NCBI GenBank assembly: GCA_016703945.1
Contig: JADJBC010000002.1
Location: forward strand, 579,147-643,146
Direction: 5' to 3'
Source: Candidatus Aalborgicola danicus
GTDB lineage: Bacteria; Pseudomonadota; Gammaproteobacteria; Burkholderiales; Burkholderiaceae_C
Length of the DNA: 64,000 bases
Part shown: positions 33,721 to 43,577 of the stretch, in pieces
Numbering within the stretch: position 1 is the stretch's first letter
Layout of the letters: every line of letters starts with the position of its first letter
Program-made: the position numbers and the translations under genes
Notes under the pieces: model-generated
What the model was told of the DNA's origin: nothing
Database searches by the model: none
What the model saw: only the letters and a program-made list of their open reading frames with translations

Positions 33721-34575
33721 CTACTTGGGTAAGTCCTGTGACGCGGTGGCAATTCCTGGCCCCAGACGATCGGAGGTCCAACGCAGCAGATCGCTCCACA
33801 TCTGGCGCATTTCAGCGTCCCTGGGGGTGTGCGAGGCACTGGGCAATTCAATGGTGACCACCGGGACCCCTTTGTGGATGCCACCGTAATTGCCTAACGA
33901 ACCGGGAAAAATTCCGACCTGGTCAAGGTACAGGCGGCCGAGTTTGCTGGGCGGTACCGAAGGACCATCAAAATCCAGCAAGGCATAAGGCGCGTGCACA
34001 CTGACAATCAGATTGGGTTTGAAACTGTCCATCTGTTCCAGCAAAAAGCGGGACTCCGGCTCGGACAAGGGTTGGCGTCCCGGCCAGCGTCTGGGGTCGC
34101 GGCGGGTGCGGGCCTCCCAGTAATGGCGTGAATCACGGGCCCAGTTGGGTGTGGGAAAGTTGCGATTCAAGTCGACGCCACGCGCGTTGACGCGTTTGGC
34201 CGGTCGAGCAAACAGGCCGTCCGGGTTGAGTGCCGGAATGAAGCGCCAATGAATGGGAATGGTCATCGCCGCAGTGGGCGATTGCGCCATGGCAATCCAG
34301 TGAAACACCAGAGAAGTGGACGACATTTCATCGCCATGGATGGCGCCCAACACCAACACCCGCAAACGGGCGTCCTCAGCCCGGACTTCGCTGCCCCAGA
34401 TCGGACGACCCAATACCGAGCGCGCTTGCGTATCCTGCAATTTCGCACTCTCGCACAATTGCGGTTTTACATTCGGGATCTTTGCAGCATAGTCCTTGCA
34501 GGACCTCATAGGAATTGAATAGCTTGCTATGCTTACTGTAGCAATTGCAATTGAGACCAGCAGTTTGAAACGCAT
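33721..34575 (-). CDS. M14-family zinc carboxypeptidase / murein peptide amidase (MpaA-like), exported
   Basis: 284 residues with a hydrophobic N-terminus (residues 3-20) that looks like a signal peptide or anchor. Zinc motif HGDE at 80-83, the 'NPDGL...NARGVDLNRNFP' substrate-binding block, His in 'IVSVHAPYALLDFDGP', and catalytic Glu in 'VTIELPSAS' identify the MpaA/M14 amidase group, which trims gamma-D-Glu-Dap bonds of murein peptides. It ends 47 bases before the start of the monooxygenase gene. Divergent from the flavin reductase gene. The exact bond cut is inference. Confidence 0.83.
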   Translation of the reverse strand: MRFKLLVSIAIATVSIASYSIPMRSCKDYAAKIPNVKPQLCESAKLQDTQARSVLGRPIWGSEVRAEDARLRVLVLGAIHGDEMSSTSLVFHWIAMAQSPTAAMTIPIHWRFIPALNPDGLFARPAKRVNARGVDLNRNFPTPNWARDSRHYWEARTRRDPRRWPGRQPLSEPESRFLLEQMDSFKPNLIVSVHAPYALLDFDGPSVPPSKLGRLYLDQVGIFPGSLGNYGGIHKGVPVVTIELPSASHTPRDAEMRQMWSDLLRWTSDRLGPGIATASQDLPK

Positions 34576-34660
34576 GCCCCTATTGTAGGGCGCCCCTCAA
34601 TATACCCAGGATGTCCTCAAGGCGGCAGCCAACGCGCCAGGAATTAAGGTAAATTCGCGC

Positions 34661-35179
34661 ATGCCTTCGATTGCCCGGCCGCCCAAGGCCCTTCCCCCAG
34701 ATTTTTCAACACCCCAATTCCGCGCAGCACTGGGCATGTTTGCCACGGGCGTGACCATCGTCACAGCGCGCGACATACAAGGCCGATTCATTGGTTTGAC
34801 GGCCAATTCGTTCAATTCCGTATCGCTCACGCCGCCCCTGGTACTGTGGAGCCTGTCGCGCTCGGCCGGTTCAATGGTAGCCTTCAGCACGGGCTCGCAT
34901 TACGCCATCAACATCCTGAGCGCCGAGCAACAAGACTTGGCCAGGCAATTTGCCGCACCGAACGTCGACCGCTTTGCCGGTGTGCAGTTTGAACCGGGTG
35001 CTGGTGGTGCGCCCTTGTTACAGGGCGCTGCTGCCACCTTTGAATGCTTCAACCGCAGCCGTTACGAAGAGGGTGATCACGTTATTTTTGTGGGTGAGGT
35101 GGAGCGCTGTTCCCACCATGACGGTGCATCACCCCTGCTCTTCCATGGCGGCAAGTTTTACGCCGAACACCCGCTATAG
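34661..35179 (+). CDS. Flavin reductase family protein (HpaC/RutF-like)
   Basis: 172 residues. The family pattern 'FRAALGMFATGVTIVTARD', 'GLTANSFNSVSLTPPLVLWSLS', 'FAINIL-like YAINILSAEQQDLARQFA' and 'GDHVIFVGEVE' is complete. Such proteins reduce FMN or FAD with NAD(P)H for a two-component oxygenase, or carry FMN themselves. No partner oxygenase is in the same operon; the single-component monooxygenase two genes away would not need it. Confidence 0.87.
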   Translation: MPSIARPPKALPPDFSTPQFRAALGMFATGVTIVTARDIQGRFIGLTANSFNSVSLTPPLVLWSLSRSAGSMVAFSTGSHYAINILSAEQQDLARQFAAPNVDRFAGVQFEPGAGGAPLLQGAAATFECFNRSRYEEGDHVIFVGEVERCSHHDGASPLLFHGGKFYAEHPL

Positions 35180-35190
35180 GCCTCTGCGAT

Positions 35191-35252
35191 TTGCTACGAA
35201 ATAGATAGCTGTCTACGCATATTTCACGTGGGCTAGAGGCATTTTTTGCTTT
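35191..35252 (+). repeat. Dispersed 'cacgagggctag' repeat, copy 5
   Basis: GCTACGAAATAGATAGCTGTCTACGCATATTTCACGTGGGCTAGAGGCATTTTTT. It sits between the convergent ends of the flavin reductase and DUF1631 genes and could act as a terminator on the plus strand. Confidence 0.75.
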
Positions 35253-35261
35253 AGGTTTCTA

Positions 35262-37541
35262 TCAGATCAGGGTGTCTACGCTGTTGCGCATGGCCAATTG
35301 CGCCACGGCATTGAGTGCGCTATCGACCAGGGGCTGACCGGAAATGACGCGCAGTTCCCCGCAAGCGACCAGCCTGTCGCGGGACCTGCGCGACATGGAC
35401 TGGGTGGAGCCCCGCGCATTGGTGAAAAGGTACAACGTGCCGTGCGGACTGGCCCAGGTCAGTTGGGTCCGCGTCCACTGCCCGTCCACGCACAACTCCA
35501 CCCATGCGCCCAGCGGCAGATCACTGATGGTCGGACCGTCTGTTTTGGTCGCATTCTGGGCGGCCTCAGGCATATCCAGAAAATTGGACGCCTGCGCCTC
35601 ACCAGGCGCGACCCAGGGATCGTCATCTTCCACCCGATGGCTCCGCGCAGCGGCGACCAAACGGTCAGGCTGGGGCGCGGCCACTGGTGTCGGTTTCTTC
35701 GCCGAATTGAACGCCAACTGGTGAAAGCCCATGAGCGATTCCAAAAAGGTGCTGGTGCGGGTGGCTGGGTAAAGAATGGTGTCCAGGCCCTCACGCAATA
35801 TTCCCAGCAACCGAGGCAACAGTCGGGTCAATTTATTGGTGTTCTGGCGTGGCAGGTCGGGGTGCGTGCTCCACAACAAGGCCGGGACGAGTGCCTGGTA
35901 CTTTTCTGCTGCGACTGTACCGCCGTCGCTTGCGATACGGGCTTGTGCAATCACCTGCGCCCAGGGGCCACACAAAAACTCGATGACCACATCGGGTACA
36001 CGGGCAGCGTCGGGGCGAATCACAATTTCGCGCGCAATTTTTCTCGCCAACACGTTCCGCTGTTCGGCGTTTTGCAGGGCGCGCACCGCGGCGGCACGGG
36101 CACGTTCACTGGTTTTGTTTGCCCGCTGCCAGGTTTCATGCAACGCCCTCAGGGCCCAAACAAAGGGTTCAGCGCTGTCGATGGTTTGGGTGGCCAACGG
36201 AGCAACCGCTTTTTCGACGCCACGAAGGAAAGCAGTGAAACCGGCCGCAGTGACGGCTGCATAAGCCAGGCTACGGTCAGCAATTTCCTGCACCAAGACG
36301 CGTGCGGGATGCTGTTTATGGGTGAACAACCTGGCGTCAACCAGCGCCAGGCGCAACAGCGGTGGCTCAAGTCGGCGGATCAGATCCTGCACCGGGGCCA
36401 GCAAGCGCGGATCCTGGGCGATGTTGTCGATCATCAACGCAATCACTTCCAGGCTGAGCGCCTGGCCCAGCCCTTGGGCACGAACACCCAAACCGGTGCG
36501 CACTGCCTCCACGGATGGGTCGCCCTCAATCACCGGCAGGGCCTTGGAACGCTGGCGCTGTTGCAGCCGTTGCACCACGGCGTCGACCTGCTCCATTTCT
36601 TTGAGTGCTTCGAGCGCGGCCGGTACCGTGGCATCAAAATCCGTCGCTGCGTCGGCAACGGGTTCACCATGACTTTCAAATTGTTGTGCGAACTGCCTGG
36701 CAAACTGTTCTTTAGGATTCAACGGCTGTGAATCTTCGAGTTCGCCAGCCAGCAAACGTCGCAGTCTGTCCAGAGTCAACAGAGTGTCATCCTGGCCATT
36801 CCGGCGCGCCGTCACCGGACCAGGCGCACCACGAGAAGCCTGGGGAATATTCTGCGACGCACCGCGACCAACCCGGTGGCCGCCGGGAGATTGGAGTACG
36901 GCATAACCGACACTTTCGACCCCCTGGCTACGCAAGCTTTGGCTCAGTTGCAGATACAGGGTGCGTAACTCTTGGCCCAAGGTCACACCCATCGCTCCCA
37001 ACCAGTCCAACTGGATGGCCGCTGGCACCTGCGTTTGTTGCACCGTTTCGCGCAACGCGTTCAGGTAGATCTGAGGGCGCAGGGGGTTGCGTTCAGGGTT
37101 TACGGCAACCAGACCCAAGGTGCTGCATATCAGGGTGTTGAGTTCGGCCAAACTGGCCTCGGCCGCCACCATAGCGACCTGCAATGTACGGGCCAGTGTG
37201 ACGCTGGTGAGCACCTGGACTTCGTCCATCAACTCCAGCTCGTCAAACTCTACATCCGCAACCGACGCCACCCCCGCCTTACGTCCGGCAGCCAAATTGG
37301 CAAAGGCATCCAGCAAGGCTTGCGGAAAACGCTGACACAACTGCGGCTCCCAGCTGCGCAACTGTTTGGCCGACTGTGCCAGTGCATCGCGCTCTCGAAG
37401 ATCGCGACAAGCGGCCTCACGCATCTGCAGATGAATGCGTGCCGCTGCAACCAGCTTGCCCATCAACAGGCTCGCGTCCGCCGTGGCTTTTTGCACCGTG
37501 GCCTGGTAGACAGACTGGTGTGGTGTTGGTGGCAGCAGCAT
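35262..37541 (-). CDS. DUF1631 family protein, paralogue 1
   Basis: 759 residues, soluble and mostly helical. The protein contains the DUF1631 landmarks 'ELMDEVQVLTSVTLARTLQ', 'LNPEHNPLRP-like VNPERNPLRPQIYLNALRE', 'TLLTLDRLRRLLAGELE' and the C-terminal 'QWTRTQLTWASPHGTLYLFTNARGSTQSMSRRSRDRL', which resembles PilZ-type small barrels. Older automatic names such as thymidine phosphorylase are unfounded. Function unknown. A second copy of the family (39304-41535) lies on the other side of ettA. It follows ettA... in reverse: it is the last gene of the minus-strand order paralogue 2, ettA, paralogue 1... transcribed leftwards from its own start 20 bases from ettA's stop. Confidence 0.85.
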   Translation of the reverse strand: MLLPPTPHQSVYQATVQKATADASLLMGKLVAAARIHLQMREAACRDLRERDALAQSAKQLRSWEPQLCQRFPQALLDAFANLAAGRKAGVASVADVEFDELELMDEVQVLTSVTLARTLQVAMVAAEASLAELNTLICSTLGLVAVNPERNPLRPQIYLNALRETVQQTQVPAAIQLDWLGAMGVTLGQELRTLYLQLSQSLRSQGVESVGYAVLQSPGGHRVGRGASQNIPQASRGAPGPVTARRNGQDDTLLTLDRLRRLLAGELEDSQPLNPKEQFARQFAQQFESHGEPVADAATDFDATVPAALEALKEMEQVDAVVQRLQQRQRSKALPVIEGDPSVEAVRTGLGVRAQGLGQALSLEVIALMIDNIAQDPRLLAPVQDLIRRLEPPLLRLALVDARLFTHKQHPARVLVQEIADRSLAYAAVTAAGFTAFLRGVEKAVAPLATQTIDSAEPFVWALRALHETWQRANKTSERARAAAVRALQNAEQRNVLARKIAREIVIRPDAARVPDVVIEFLCGPWAQVIAQARIASDGGTVAAEKYQALVPALLWSTHPDLPRQNTNKLTRLLPRLLGILREGLDTILYPATRTSTFLESLMGFHQLAFNSAKKPTPVAAPQPDRLVAAARSHRVEDDDPWVAPGEAQASNFLDMPEAAQNATKTDGPTISDLPLGAWVELCVDGQWTRTQLTWASPHGTLYLFTNARGSTQSMSRRSRDRLVACGELRVISGQPLVDSALNAVAQLAMRNSVDTLI

Positions 37542-37561
37542 GGCTGACGGTTGGAAAAGCC

Positions 37562-39223
37562 TTACTTCAAGGCCTTGAAGCGCATACGGTGCGGGCGTGC
37601 GCCTTCTTCACCCAGGCGCTTCTTCTTGTCGGCCTCGTACTCCTGGTAGTTGCCGTCGAAGAACGTCCACTGGCTGTCGCCCTCGCAGGCCAGGATGTGG
37701 GTGGCTATACGGTCCAGGAACCAGCGATCGTGGCTGATGACCATGATGCTGCCCGCAAATTCCAGCAAAGCGTCTTCCAGCGCGCGCAGGGTTTCCACGT
37801 CCAGATCGTTGGACGGCTCGTCCAGCATCAGCACGTTGCCACCCGCAATCAGGGTTTTGGCCAGGTGCAGGCGCCCGCGCTCACCGCCGGACAGCGTGCC
37901 GACCCGTTTTTGCTGGTCGCCACCGTTGAAATTAAAACGGCCGCAGTAGGCGCGACTGGCCATCTGGAACTTGCCCACGTTCAGGATGTCCAGCCCGCCA
38001 GAAACGTCTTCCCACACCGTTTTGTCATTGGCCAGGTCGTCACGGTTCTGGTCGACAAAGGCCATCTTGACCGTGGAGCCAATCTTGACCTCACCCGAAT
38101 CCGCTTTTTCGCGCCCGGCAATCATCTTGAATAACGTAGACTTACCGGCGCCGTTGGGACCAATGATGCCAACGATAGCGCCCGCAGGTACCTTGAAACT
38201 CAGGTTGTCGATCAGCACCCGATCGCCAAAGGATTTCGTGACATTCGTGAACTCGATGACCTCATGGCCCAGGCGGTCGGCCACGGGGATGAAGATTTCG
38301 TTGGTTTCGTTGCGCTTCTGGTATTCAAAATCGCTCAGTTCCTCAAAGCGGGCCAGACGGGCCTTGCTCTTGGCCTGGCGTGCCTTGGGGTTCTGGCGCG
38401 ACCACTCCAGCTCTTTCTTCAGCGCTTTGGCGCGGGACTCTTCGCCCTTTTGCTCGGACTCCAGACGCGCCTGCTTCTGGCTAAGCCAGTCGGAATAATT
38501 GCCTTTGTAGGGGATGCCGGAGCCCCGGTCCAGCTCCAGAATCCACTCGGCGGCGTTGTCCAGGAAGTAGCGGTCGTGGGTGATGGCCACCACGGTGCCG
38601 GGGTAGCGCTGCAAAAACTGCTCCAGCCAATCGACCGATTCGGCGTCCAGGTGGTTGGTCGGCTCATCGAGCAACAGCATGTCGGGCTTGGACAGCAGCA
38701 ACCGGCACAGGGCCACGCGGCGTTTTTCACCGCCGGACAACACACCGATATTGGCATCCCAAGGCGGCAGGCGGAGCGCGTCGGCGGCAATTTCCAACTG
38801 GTGCTCGGAGTCGGTTCCGGCGGTGGCGATGATGGCTTCCAGCTCGGCCTGCTCGGCGGCCAAGGCATCAAAGTCAGCGTCCTCGGCTCCATAGGCGGCG
38901 TATACCTCTTCCAGCCGCGCCTTGGCGGTAAAGACTTTGCCCATACCGGCTTCCACACTTTCGCGCACCGTCTGGGTGGGGTCCAGCTTGGGCTCCTGGG
39001 GCAGGTAACCAATATTCAGCCCGGGCATGGGGATGGCTTCGCCCTCGATTTCCTTGTCCACGCCGGCCATGATTTTGAGCAGTGTGGACTTGCCCGAGCC
39101 GTTGGTGCCCAGCACGCCGATCTTGGCGCCGGGGAAGAAGGACAAGGATATGTCTTTAAGAATATGCCGCTTGGGCGGCACAATCTTGCCGACGCGGTTC
39201 ATGGAAAAAACGTATTGGGCCAT
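37562..39223 (-). CDS. ettA: Energy-dependent translational throttle protein EttA (ABC-F ATPase)
   Basis: 553 residues with two ABC domains: Walker A GTNGSGKST and GPNGAGKST, signatures LSGGEKRR and LSGGERGR, Walker B LLLDEPTNHLD and LMLDEPSNDLD. The arm insert and the EttA-specific start 'MAQYVFSMNRVGKIVPPKRHILKDISLSFFPGAKIGVLG' are clear. EttA binds the ribosomal E site and slows the first elongation step when ATP/ADP is low. Length is as in E. coli (555). Flanked on both sides by DUF1631 genes. Confidence 0.95.
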   Translation of the reverse strand: MAQYVFSMNRVGKIVPPKRHILKDISLSFFPGAKIGVLGTNGSGKSTLLKIMAGVDKEIEGEAIPMPGLNIGYLPQEPKLDPTQTVRESVEAGMGKVFTAKARLEEVYAAYGAEDADFDALAAEQAELEAIIATAGTDSEHQLEIAADALRLPPWDANIGVLSGGEKRRVALCRLLLSKPDMLLLDEPTNHLDAESVDWLEQFLQRYPGTVVAITHDRYFLDNAAEWILELDRGSGIPYKGNYSDWLSQKQARLESEQKGEESRAKALKKELEWSRQNPKARQAKSKARLARFEELSDFEYQKRNETNEIFIPVADRLGHEVIEFTNVTKSFGDRVLIDNLSFKVPAGAIVGIIGPNGAGKSTLFKMIAGREKADSGEVKIGSTVKMAFVDQNRDDLANDKTVWEDVSGGLDILNVGKFQMASRAYCGRFNFNGGDQQKRVGTLSGGERGRLHLAKTLIAGGNVLMLDEPSNDLDVETLRALEDALLEFAGSIMVISHDRWFLDRIATHILACEGDSQWTFFDGNYQEYEADKKKRLGEEGARPHRMRFKALK

Positions 39224-39303
39224 TGCGAGTCTGATTTAGGGAGGGGAAAAACCACATTATCGACTGCGGCACCCGCACCCAACGGTCAACGGTTCAAATT
39301 GGC

Positions 39304-41535
39304 CTAGGAACTTCCGCTCGATTTTTCCAGGTCATTACGCAACGCTGCCTGTGCGACCGCATCCAGCGCGTGATCGACCACACGGCCATCAGATATCAAA
39401 CGGATCAAACTGAGGCCACGCAAACGATCCATGGTTCGCCTGGACATCGAATGGGCCATGCCGCCAGCCGAAATGAACATAAACAAAGTCTTGTGCGGAC
39501 TGGCCCAGGTCAGTTGGGCACGTACCCATTGGCCGCCCAGCGCCAAATCCACCCAAGAACCTGTGATCAGGGTGTGTGCGCTCCATGCCTCCTGGGCGAT
39601 GGGGTCCGGGACTTCACTCTCTTCGACCTCAGCCGTTGTATCTCCAGTACCCTTCACAAAGCCAGACTCTGCGGCTTCATTGTCCGCCATCCAGAAGTCG
39701 TCTTCCGGAATGCCCACCGTCTCGACCGGAGACATCTCTACCGCTGGCAGAGCTTCAGCAGACTCGGCTGCAGTCTCCGATGCGGAAGTCGACCGCGCTC
39801 CTTCGAAAGCCTGTTCATGGAAGGTGATTAACTCATCAAAGAACACGGGTATGCGTTCTTCGGGATACGAAATCAGGCCAAGGCCCTGGCGCATCTTGAC
39901 CAGCATTGCAGGCACCATATCGACCAGGCGAGCCCGGTTGCGCCGCGCCAGACGCAGTTGTACGCTCCAGATGAGGTCATCCACCAGGCTCAAATAACCA
40001 TCGGCATCCGCCGCACCATCGGCACATTTCAATTGCGATTCCGCCACAACCTGTGCCCAGGGGCCACGCAGGAAGACCGATACGATTTCGGGGACTTTTT
40101 TGTTCTTCAGCCGTTCCGCAAAATCTTCCGACATGCGCTGCGCCAACAGGTTGCGCTGTTCAGCATGCAACAGCCCCCGGGCAGCCTCTTCTGCACGCTG
40201 GCGTTGTTCATGCTCCTCGCGGGCCCAGCCCTCTTCCAACTTGCGTAAAACGCGGGCAAAGGCGGGAGCATCACCCCCGCTACCGCTGAGCACATTGACG
40301 GCGTTTTCCAGTGCCTTCTGAAAATGGGCGTAACCCGGCTGGTCTTCAGAAGTAAAGGCCAGGCTTCGGCTGGTAATCTTGTCCATGAACTGGCGCGCGG
40401 GGTGCTGGCGTTCGCTGAAAAAGCGGGCATCCGATTGCGAAAGGGCCATCAGAACCGGCTCCAACTGTTTGAGCTTCTTGCGAACGCCCCCCATCATGCG
40501 ATGATCCTGCGTGAGGTTCTCCAACATCAGCCGAACGACCTCTTCACCGAGTTCGCGGCCCAGTTTCTTGCTCTTTGATTTTTCCTGTTGAACGACGGGA
40601 TCCAACATTCCACCGGCGTCAGCCGAAGCTTTGGGGATGGCCGCCTGATTTGCCCTCGCGGACAGGCGTTTCATCATCGGCTCCATCAGCTTCATGTCCT
40701 CCAGCGCCACAAACGAGGCCGGAACGGTATGGGTGAAGTCCTTGATGTTTCCGTTCAGAGGTCCGGCATCAAGCTCGCCCGACAACAGTCGGCGCAGTTT
40801 GTCCAGCGTGAGCAAGGTTCGTGTTACCGAGTTCTCGACCGGTTTAGCCTGCGCACCCTGTCCTCCGGAAGGCAACGTTGGCGCCACCGGCTCCACGCCC
40901 TGCGTGCGCAACCATTCGGCAATTTCCTTGTACAACTGGCGCATGCTGACACCCAACATGCCGGCGGCAGGCGTCATGATTGCCGTACGCGCATCGTCCT
41001 TGGGGACATGCTCGACCAGGCTTTCACGCAAAGCGTAGACAAACGCATCCGGTTTCAAGGGGTTCAAGTGAGGCTGAACCGTCATCCAGCCCAGCAGACT
41101 GCTCATCATGCCGTTCAGGGTCGGTAGAACGTCGTCGACCGCCATTGCGATTTCCTGCTGGGTCAATGCAAATTCAATGTTGGCATCGATCTGCTCTTCC
41201 TCCAGAAACTGGAAATCGTCAAAACGCAGGGGTTGGGATTGCGACCGGTGGATGTCGCCTCCATACAAAGAGGCCCGCAAGTGCGTGCCAAAACTCGCCT
41301 TGAACGCCGCCGCATGTAAACCCAGGTGCTCAATCGCCGCTTTACCAGCCGGGTTCTGGATCAACTGGATCGACTTGCTGCGAATCGGTGCGATTGATGC
41401 AGCCAAACCCAACAGCACATCGTTGGCGAGTGTGTCACTTTGTTCCAGCACGGCCTCCATGCAGTCCTGAAGGGACGGCTTGAAACTGCCGGGCTCGTGG
41501 GCCACGCCCAACCGTCGCAACATGAACTTTTTCAT
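39304..41535 (-). CDS. DUF1631 family protein, paralogue 2
   Basis: 743 residues from ATG 41535 (GGAGAAT upstream); the longer frame to 41703 is rejected. It shares with paralogue 1 'TLLTLDKLRRLLSGELD', 'LNPLKPDAFVYALRESL', 'ARFFSERQHPARQFMDKITSRSLAF' and the C-terminal 'QWVRAQLTWASPHKTLFMFISAGGMAHSMSRRTMDRL', but the overall sequences have diverged a lot. An acidic insert (about 590-670) separates the helical body from the barrel-like end. Function unknown. Divergent from rhlE, with about 290 bases between them holding both promoters. Confidence 0.85.
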   Translation of the reverse strand: MKKFMLRRLGVAHEPGSFKPSLQDCMEAVLEQSDTLANDVLLGLAASIAPIRSKSIQLIQNPAGKAAIEHLGLHAAAFKASFGTHLRASLYGGDIHRSQSQPLRFDDFQFLEEEQIDANIEFALTQQEIAMAVDDVLPTLNGMMSSLLGWMTVQPHLNPLKPDAFVYALRESLVEHVPKDDARTAIMTPAAGMLGVSMRQLYKEIAEWLRTQGVEPVAPTLPSGGQGAQAKPVENSVTRTLLTLDKLRRLLSGELDAGPLNGNIKDFTHTVPASFVALEDMKLMEPMMKRLSARANQAAIPKASADAGGMLDPVVQQEKSKSKKLGRELGEEVVRLMLENLTQDHRMMGGVRKKLKQLEPVLMALSQSDARFFSERQHPARQFMDKITSRSLAFTSEDQPGYAHFQKALENAVNVLSGSGGDAPAFARVLRKLEEGWAREEHEQRQRAEEAARGLLHAEQRNLLAQRMSEDFAERLKNKKVPEIVSVFLRGPWAQVVAESQLKCADGAADADGYLSLVDDLIWSVQLRLARRNRARLVDMVPAMLVKMRQGLGLISYPEERIPVFFDELITFHEQAFEGARSTSASETAAESAEALPAVEMSPVETVGIPEDDFWMADNEAAESGFVKGTGDTTAEVEESEVPDPIAQEAWSAHTLITGSWVDLALGGQWVRAQLTWASPHKTLFMFISAGGMAHSMSRRTMDRLRGLSLIRLISDGRVVDHALDAVAQAALRNDLEKSSGSS

Positions 41536-41825
41536 TGTAGAAAGATTCTCCCAGTTGCCGTGTGCAATGACTAGCCCCAATGACACATTGTTACCGCCAA
41601 GTGGTGCAGACAAAACACATGGACCATGCATTTTTGGCGCGACCGCCCGCAACGTGCGACAATACGCCTGTTGCGGGGCTTCAGTTGCCCACAACGTCAG
41701 CACATTGCTGGGGACAGGTTGACAGCCTCCGTCCTGCTTTTGAATCTATCTGCCTTTGACTGAACCGGTGTTACCGCACAGGTACAGGCCGATATCCCAA
41801 GCGCCCTGGATGGGCGCCACAACTC

Positions 41826-43577
41826 ATGAACTTCGAAGAATTGAATCTGGCTGCGGCCATCGTTAAAGCCGTGCGCGAGCAAGGTTACGAGACCCCGACA
41901 GCCATTCAGGCCCAGGCCATCCCTCTGATTCTGGAAGGCCGCGACCTGCTCGGCGGCGCCCAGACCGGGACTGGCAAGACCGCGGCCTTCACACTGCCCA
42001 TGCTGCACCGCCTCTCCATGAGCCGCAGCGCGCAAAATAAATTTGGTGGCACCGGCATTCGTGCCCTGGTACTCACGCCCACCCGCGAACTCGCAGCCCA
42101 GGTTGAAGAGTCTGTGCGCACCTATGGCAAGTACCTGCAACTCAGTTCCACCGTGATTTTTGGCGGTGTCGGCATGAACCCCCAGATTTCCAAGCTCAAA
42201 AAGGGCGTGGACATTCTGGTGGCAACCCCCGGACGCCTGCTCGACTTGATGCAGCAGGGCATGCTAGATCTGGGTCAGGTGCAAATGCTGGTACTCGACG
42301 AAGCCGACCGTATGCTGGATATGGGCTTTATTCATGACGTCAAGAAAGTGCTGGCCGCCGTTCCCAAGGAAAAGCAAAGCCTGTTGTTCTCGGCCACTTT
42401 CAGCGACGAGATTCGCGAGTTGGCCGCCGGCCTGTTGAAAGACCCGCAAAGCGTGCAGGTCACTCCCCGCAACACCACCGTTCAGCGCATCACCCAGGTG
42501 ATCCACCCGGTCGGTCGCGGCAAGAAAAAGGCCCTGCTGGCCCACATCATCAACGAACACAACTGGAGCCAGGTTCTGGTATTCACCCGCACCAAGTTCG
42601 GCGCCAACAACGTGGCCGAATTCCTGGAGAAGAACGGCATCACCGCCATGGCCCTGCACGGCAACAAGAGCCAGGCTGCCCGTACCCAGGCCCTGGCCGG
42701 CTTCAAGAGCGGCGACGTGCGCGCGTTGGTGGCCACCGACATTGCCGCTCGCGGCATTGACATTGACGACCTGCCGCACGTGGTCAACTACGAGATTCCC
42801 AATGTCAGCGAAGACTACGTACACCGCATCGGCCGCACCGGCCGCGCCGGAAACGATGGTGCCGCCATTAACCTGGTGTGCCTGGATGAAGAGGGATTCA
42901 TGCAGGATATCGAGCGCTTCACCAAACAGGATATTCCTGTTCGGGTGATCGACGGCTTTGGCCCGGCGCCCGGTGAAAAGGGTGAACCCATCGCCATGGG
43001 CCGTCAAACCATCTGGGGTGGCGCTGGCAAACCCCCTAGCCGCGATGTGATGCAGGCTGCGGCCCGCACCGCACGCACCGAAATGATGCAGCGTGTGCGG
43101 GAGAACAAGGCCGGTCAAGGAGAGCGTGGCGGCCAAGGTGCTGGTCGCGGCAATGGTGGTGGTGGCAGCGGTGGCCGTGGCGCGCAAGGGCCGCGCGGTA
43201 GCGGCGGCCAAGGTCGTGGCGGTGAACAAGCGCCCCGCCCGCAAGGTGCACGCGGGCCGCAGGGTCAAGGTGGCCAGGGGCAAGGTCGCAGCCGCCCACC
43301 GGTGGGCGACGCACAACCCCATAGTCACGAGGGTCGTTTCGCTGGTGGCATGACGGCCGACCCGCGCCCGCCTCGCAGCGCACCTGGTGGCCAACCCGAT
43401 CCCATGCGTACCAGTGTCGATATGATGACCGAACGCGGCCAGCGCCGTGGTGGTGGTGGTTTTGGTGGCGGCAATCGCAATGGAGGCGGCAATGGCGGAT
43501 CACGCTCGGGTGGTTATGGTGGCGGGGGCAACGGGCCTCGTGGGTCAGGAAATCCTCGCGGCCCTTTTAGCCGATAA
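41826..43577 (+). CDS. rhlE: DEAD-box ATP-dependent RNA helicase, RhlE type
   Basis: 583 residues. Q-motif (GYETPTAIQAQAIP), Walker A AQTGTGKT, PTRELAAQ, DEAD (VLDEADRML), SAT (FSATFS), ARGID and HRIGRTGRAG are intact. From about residue 410 the tail is a low-complexity Gly/Arg/Gln region with many RGG and GGxG repeats, typical of RNA-binding tails. Role: cold- and ribosome-related RNA remodelling in the cytoplasm. The last 86 bases overlap the start of the next gene in another frame. The 290-base leader suggests post-transcriptional control. Confidence 0.93.
   Translation: MNFEELNLAAAIVKAVREQGYETPTAIQAQAIPLILEGRDLLGGAQTGTGKTAAFTLPMLHRLSMSRSAQNKFGGTGIRALVLTPTRELAAQVEESVRTYGKYLQLSSTVIFGGVGMNPQISKLKKGVDILVATPGRLLDLMQQGMLDLGQVQMLVLDEADRMLDMGFIHDVKKVLAAVPKEKQSLLFSATFSDEIRELAAGLLKDPQSVQVTPRNTTVQRITQVIHPVGRGKKKALLAHIINEHNWSQVLVFTRTKFGANNVAEFLEKNGITAMALHGNKSQAARTQALAGFKSGDVRALVATDIAARGIDIDDLPHVVNYEIPNVSEDYVHRIGRTGRAGNDGAAINLVCLDEEGFMQDIERFTKQDIPVRVIDGFGPAPGEKGEPIAMGRQTIWGGAGKPPSRDVMQAAARTARTEMMQRVRENKAGQGERGGQGAGRGNGGGGSGGRGAQGPRGSGGQGRGGEQAPRPQGARGPQGQGGQGQGRSRPPVGDAQPHSHEGRFAGGMTADPRPPRSAPGGQPDPMRTSVDMMTERGQRRGGGGFGGGNRNGGGNGGSRSGGYGGGGNGPRGSGNPRGPFSR

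Noticed and set aside
34505..34550. Possible further repeat copy at the start of the M14 amidase gene (TAGCTTGCTATGC...GTAGCAATTGC)
   Set aside because: It has TAGC/GCTA-like halves but lacks the diagnostic CACGAGGGCTAG block, so the likeness is too weak.
35298..36731. 477-codon open frame on the plus strand
   Set aside because: Antisense shadow of DUF1631 paralogue 1; no motifs and no ribosome site.
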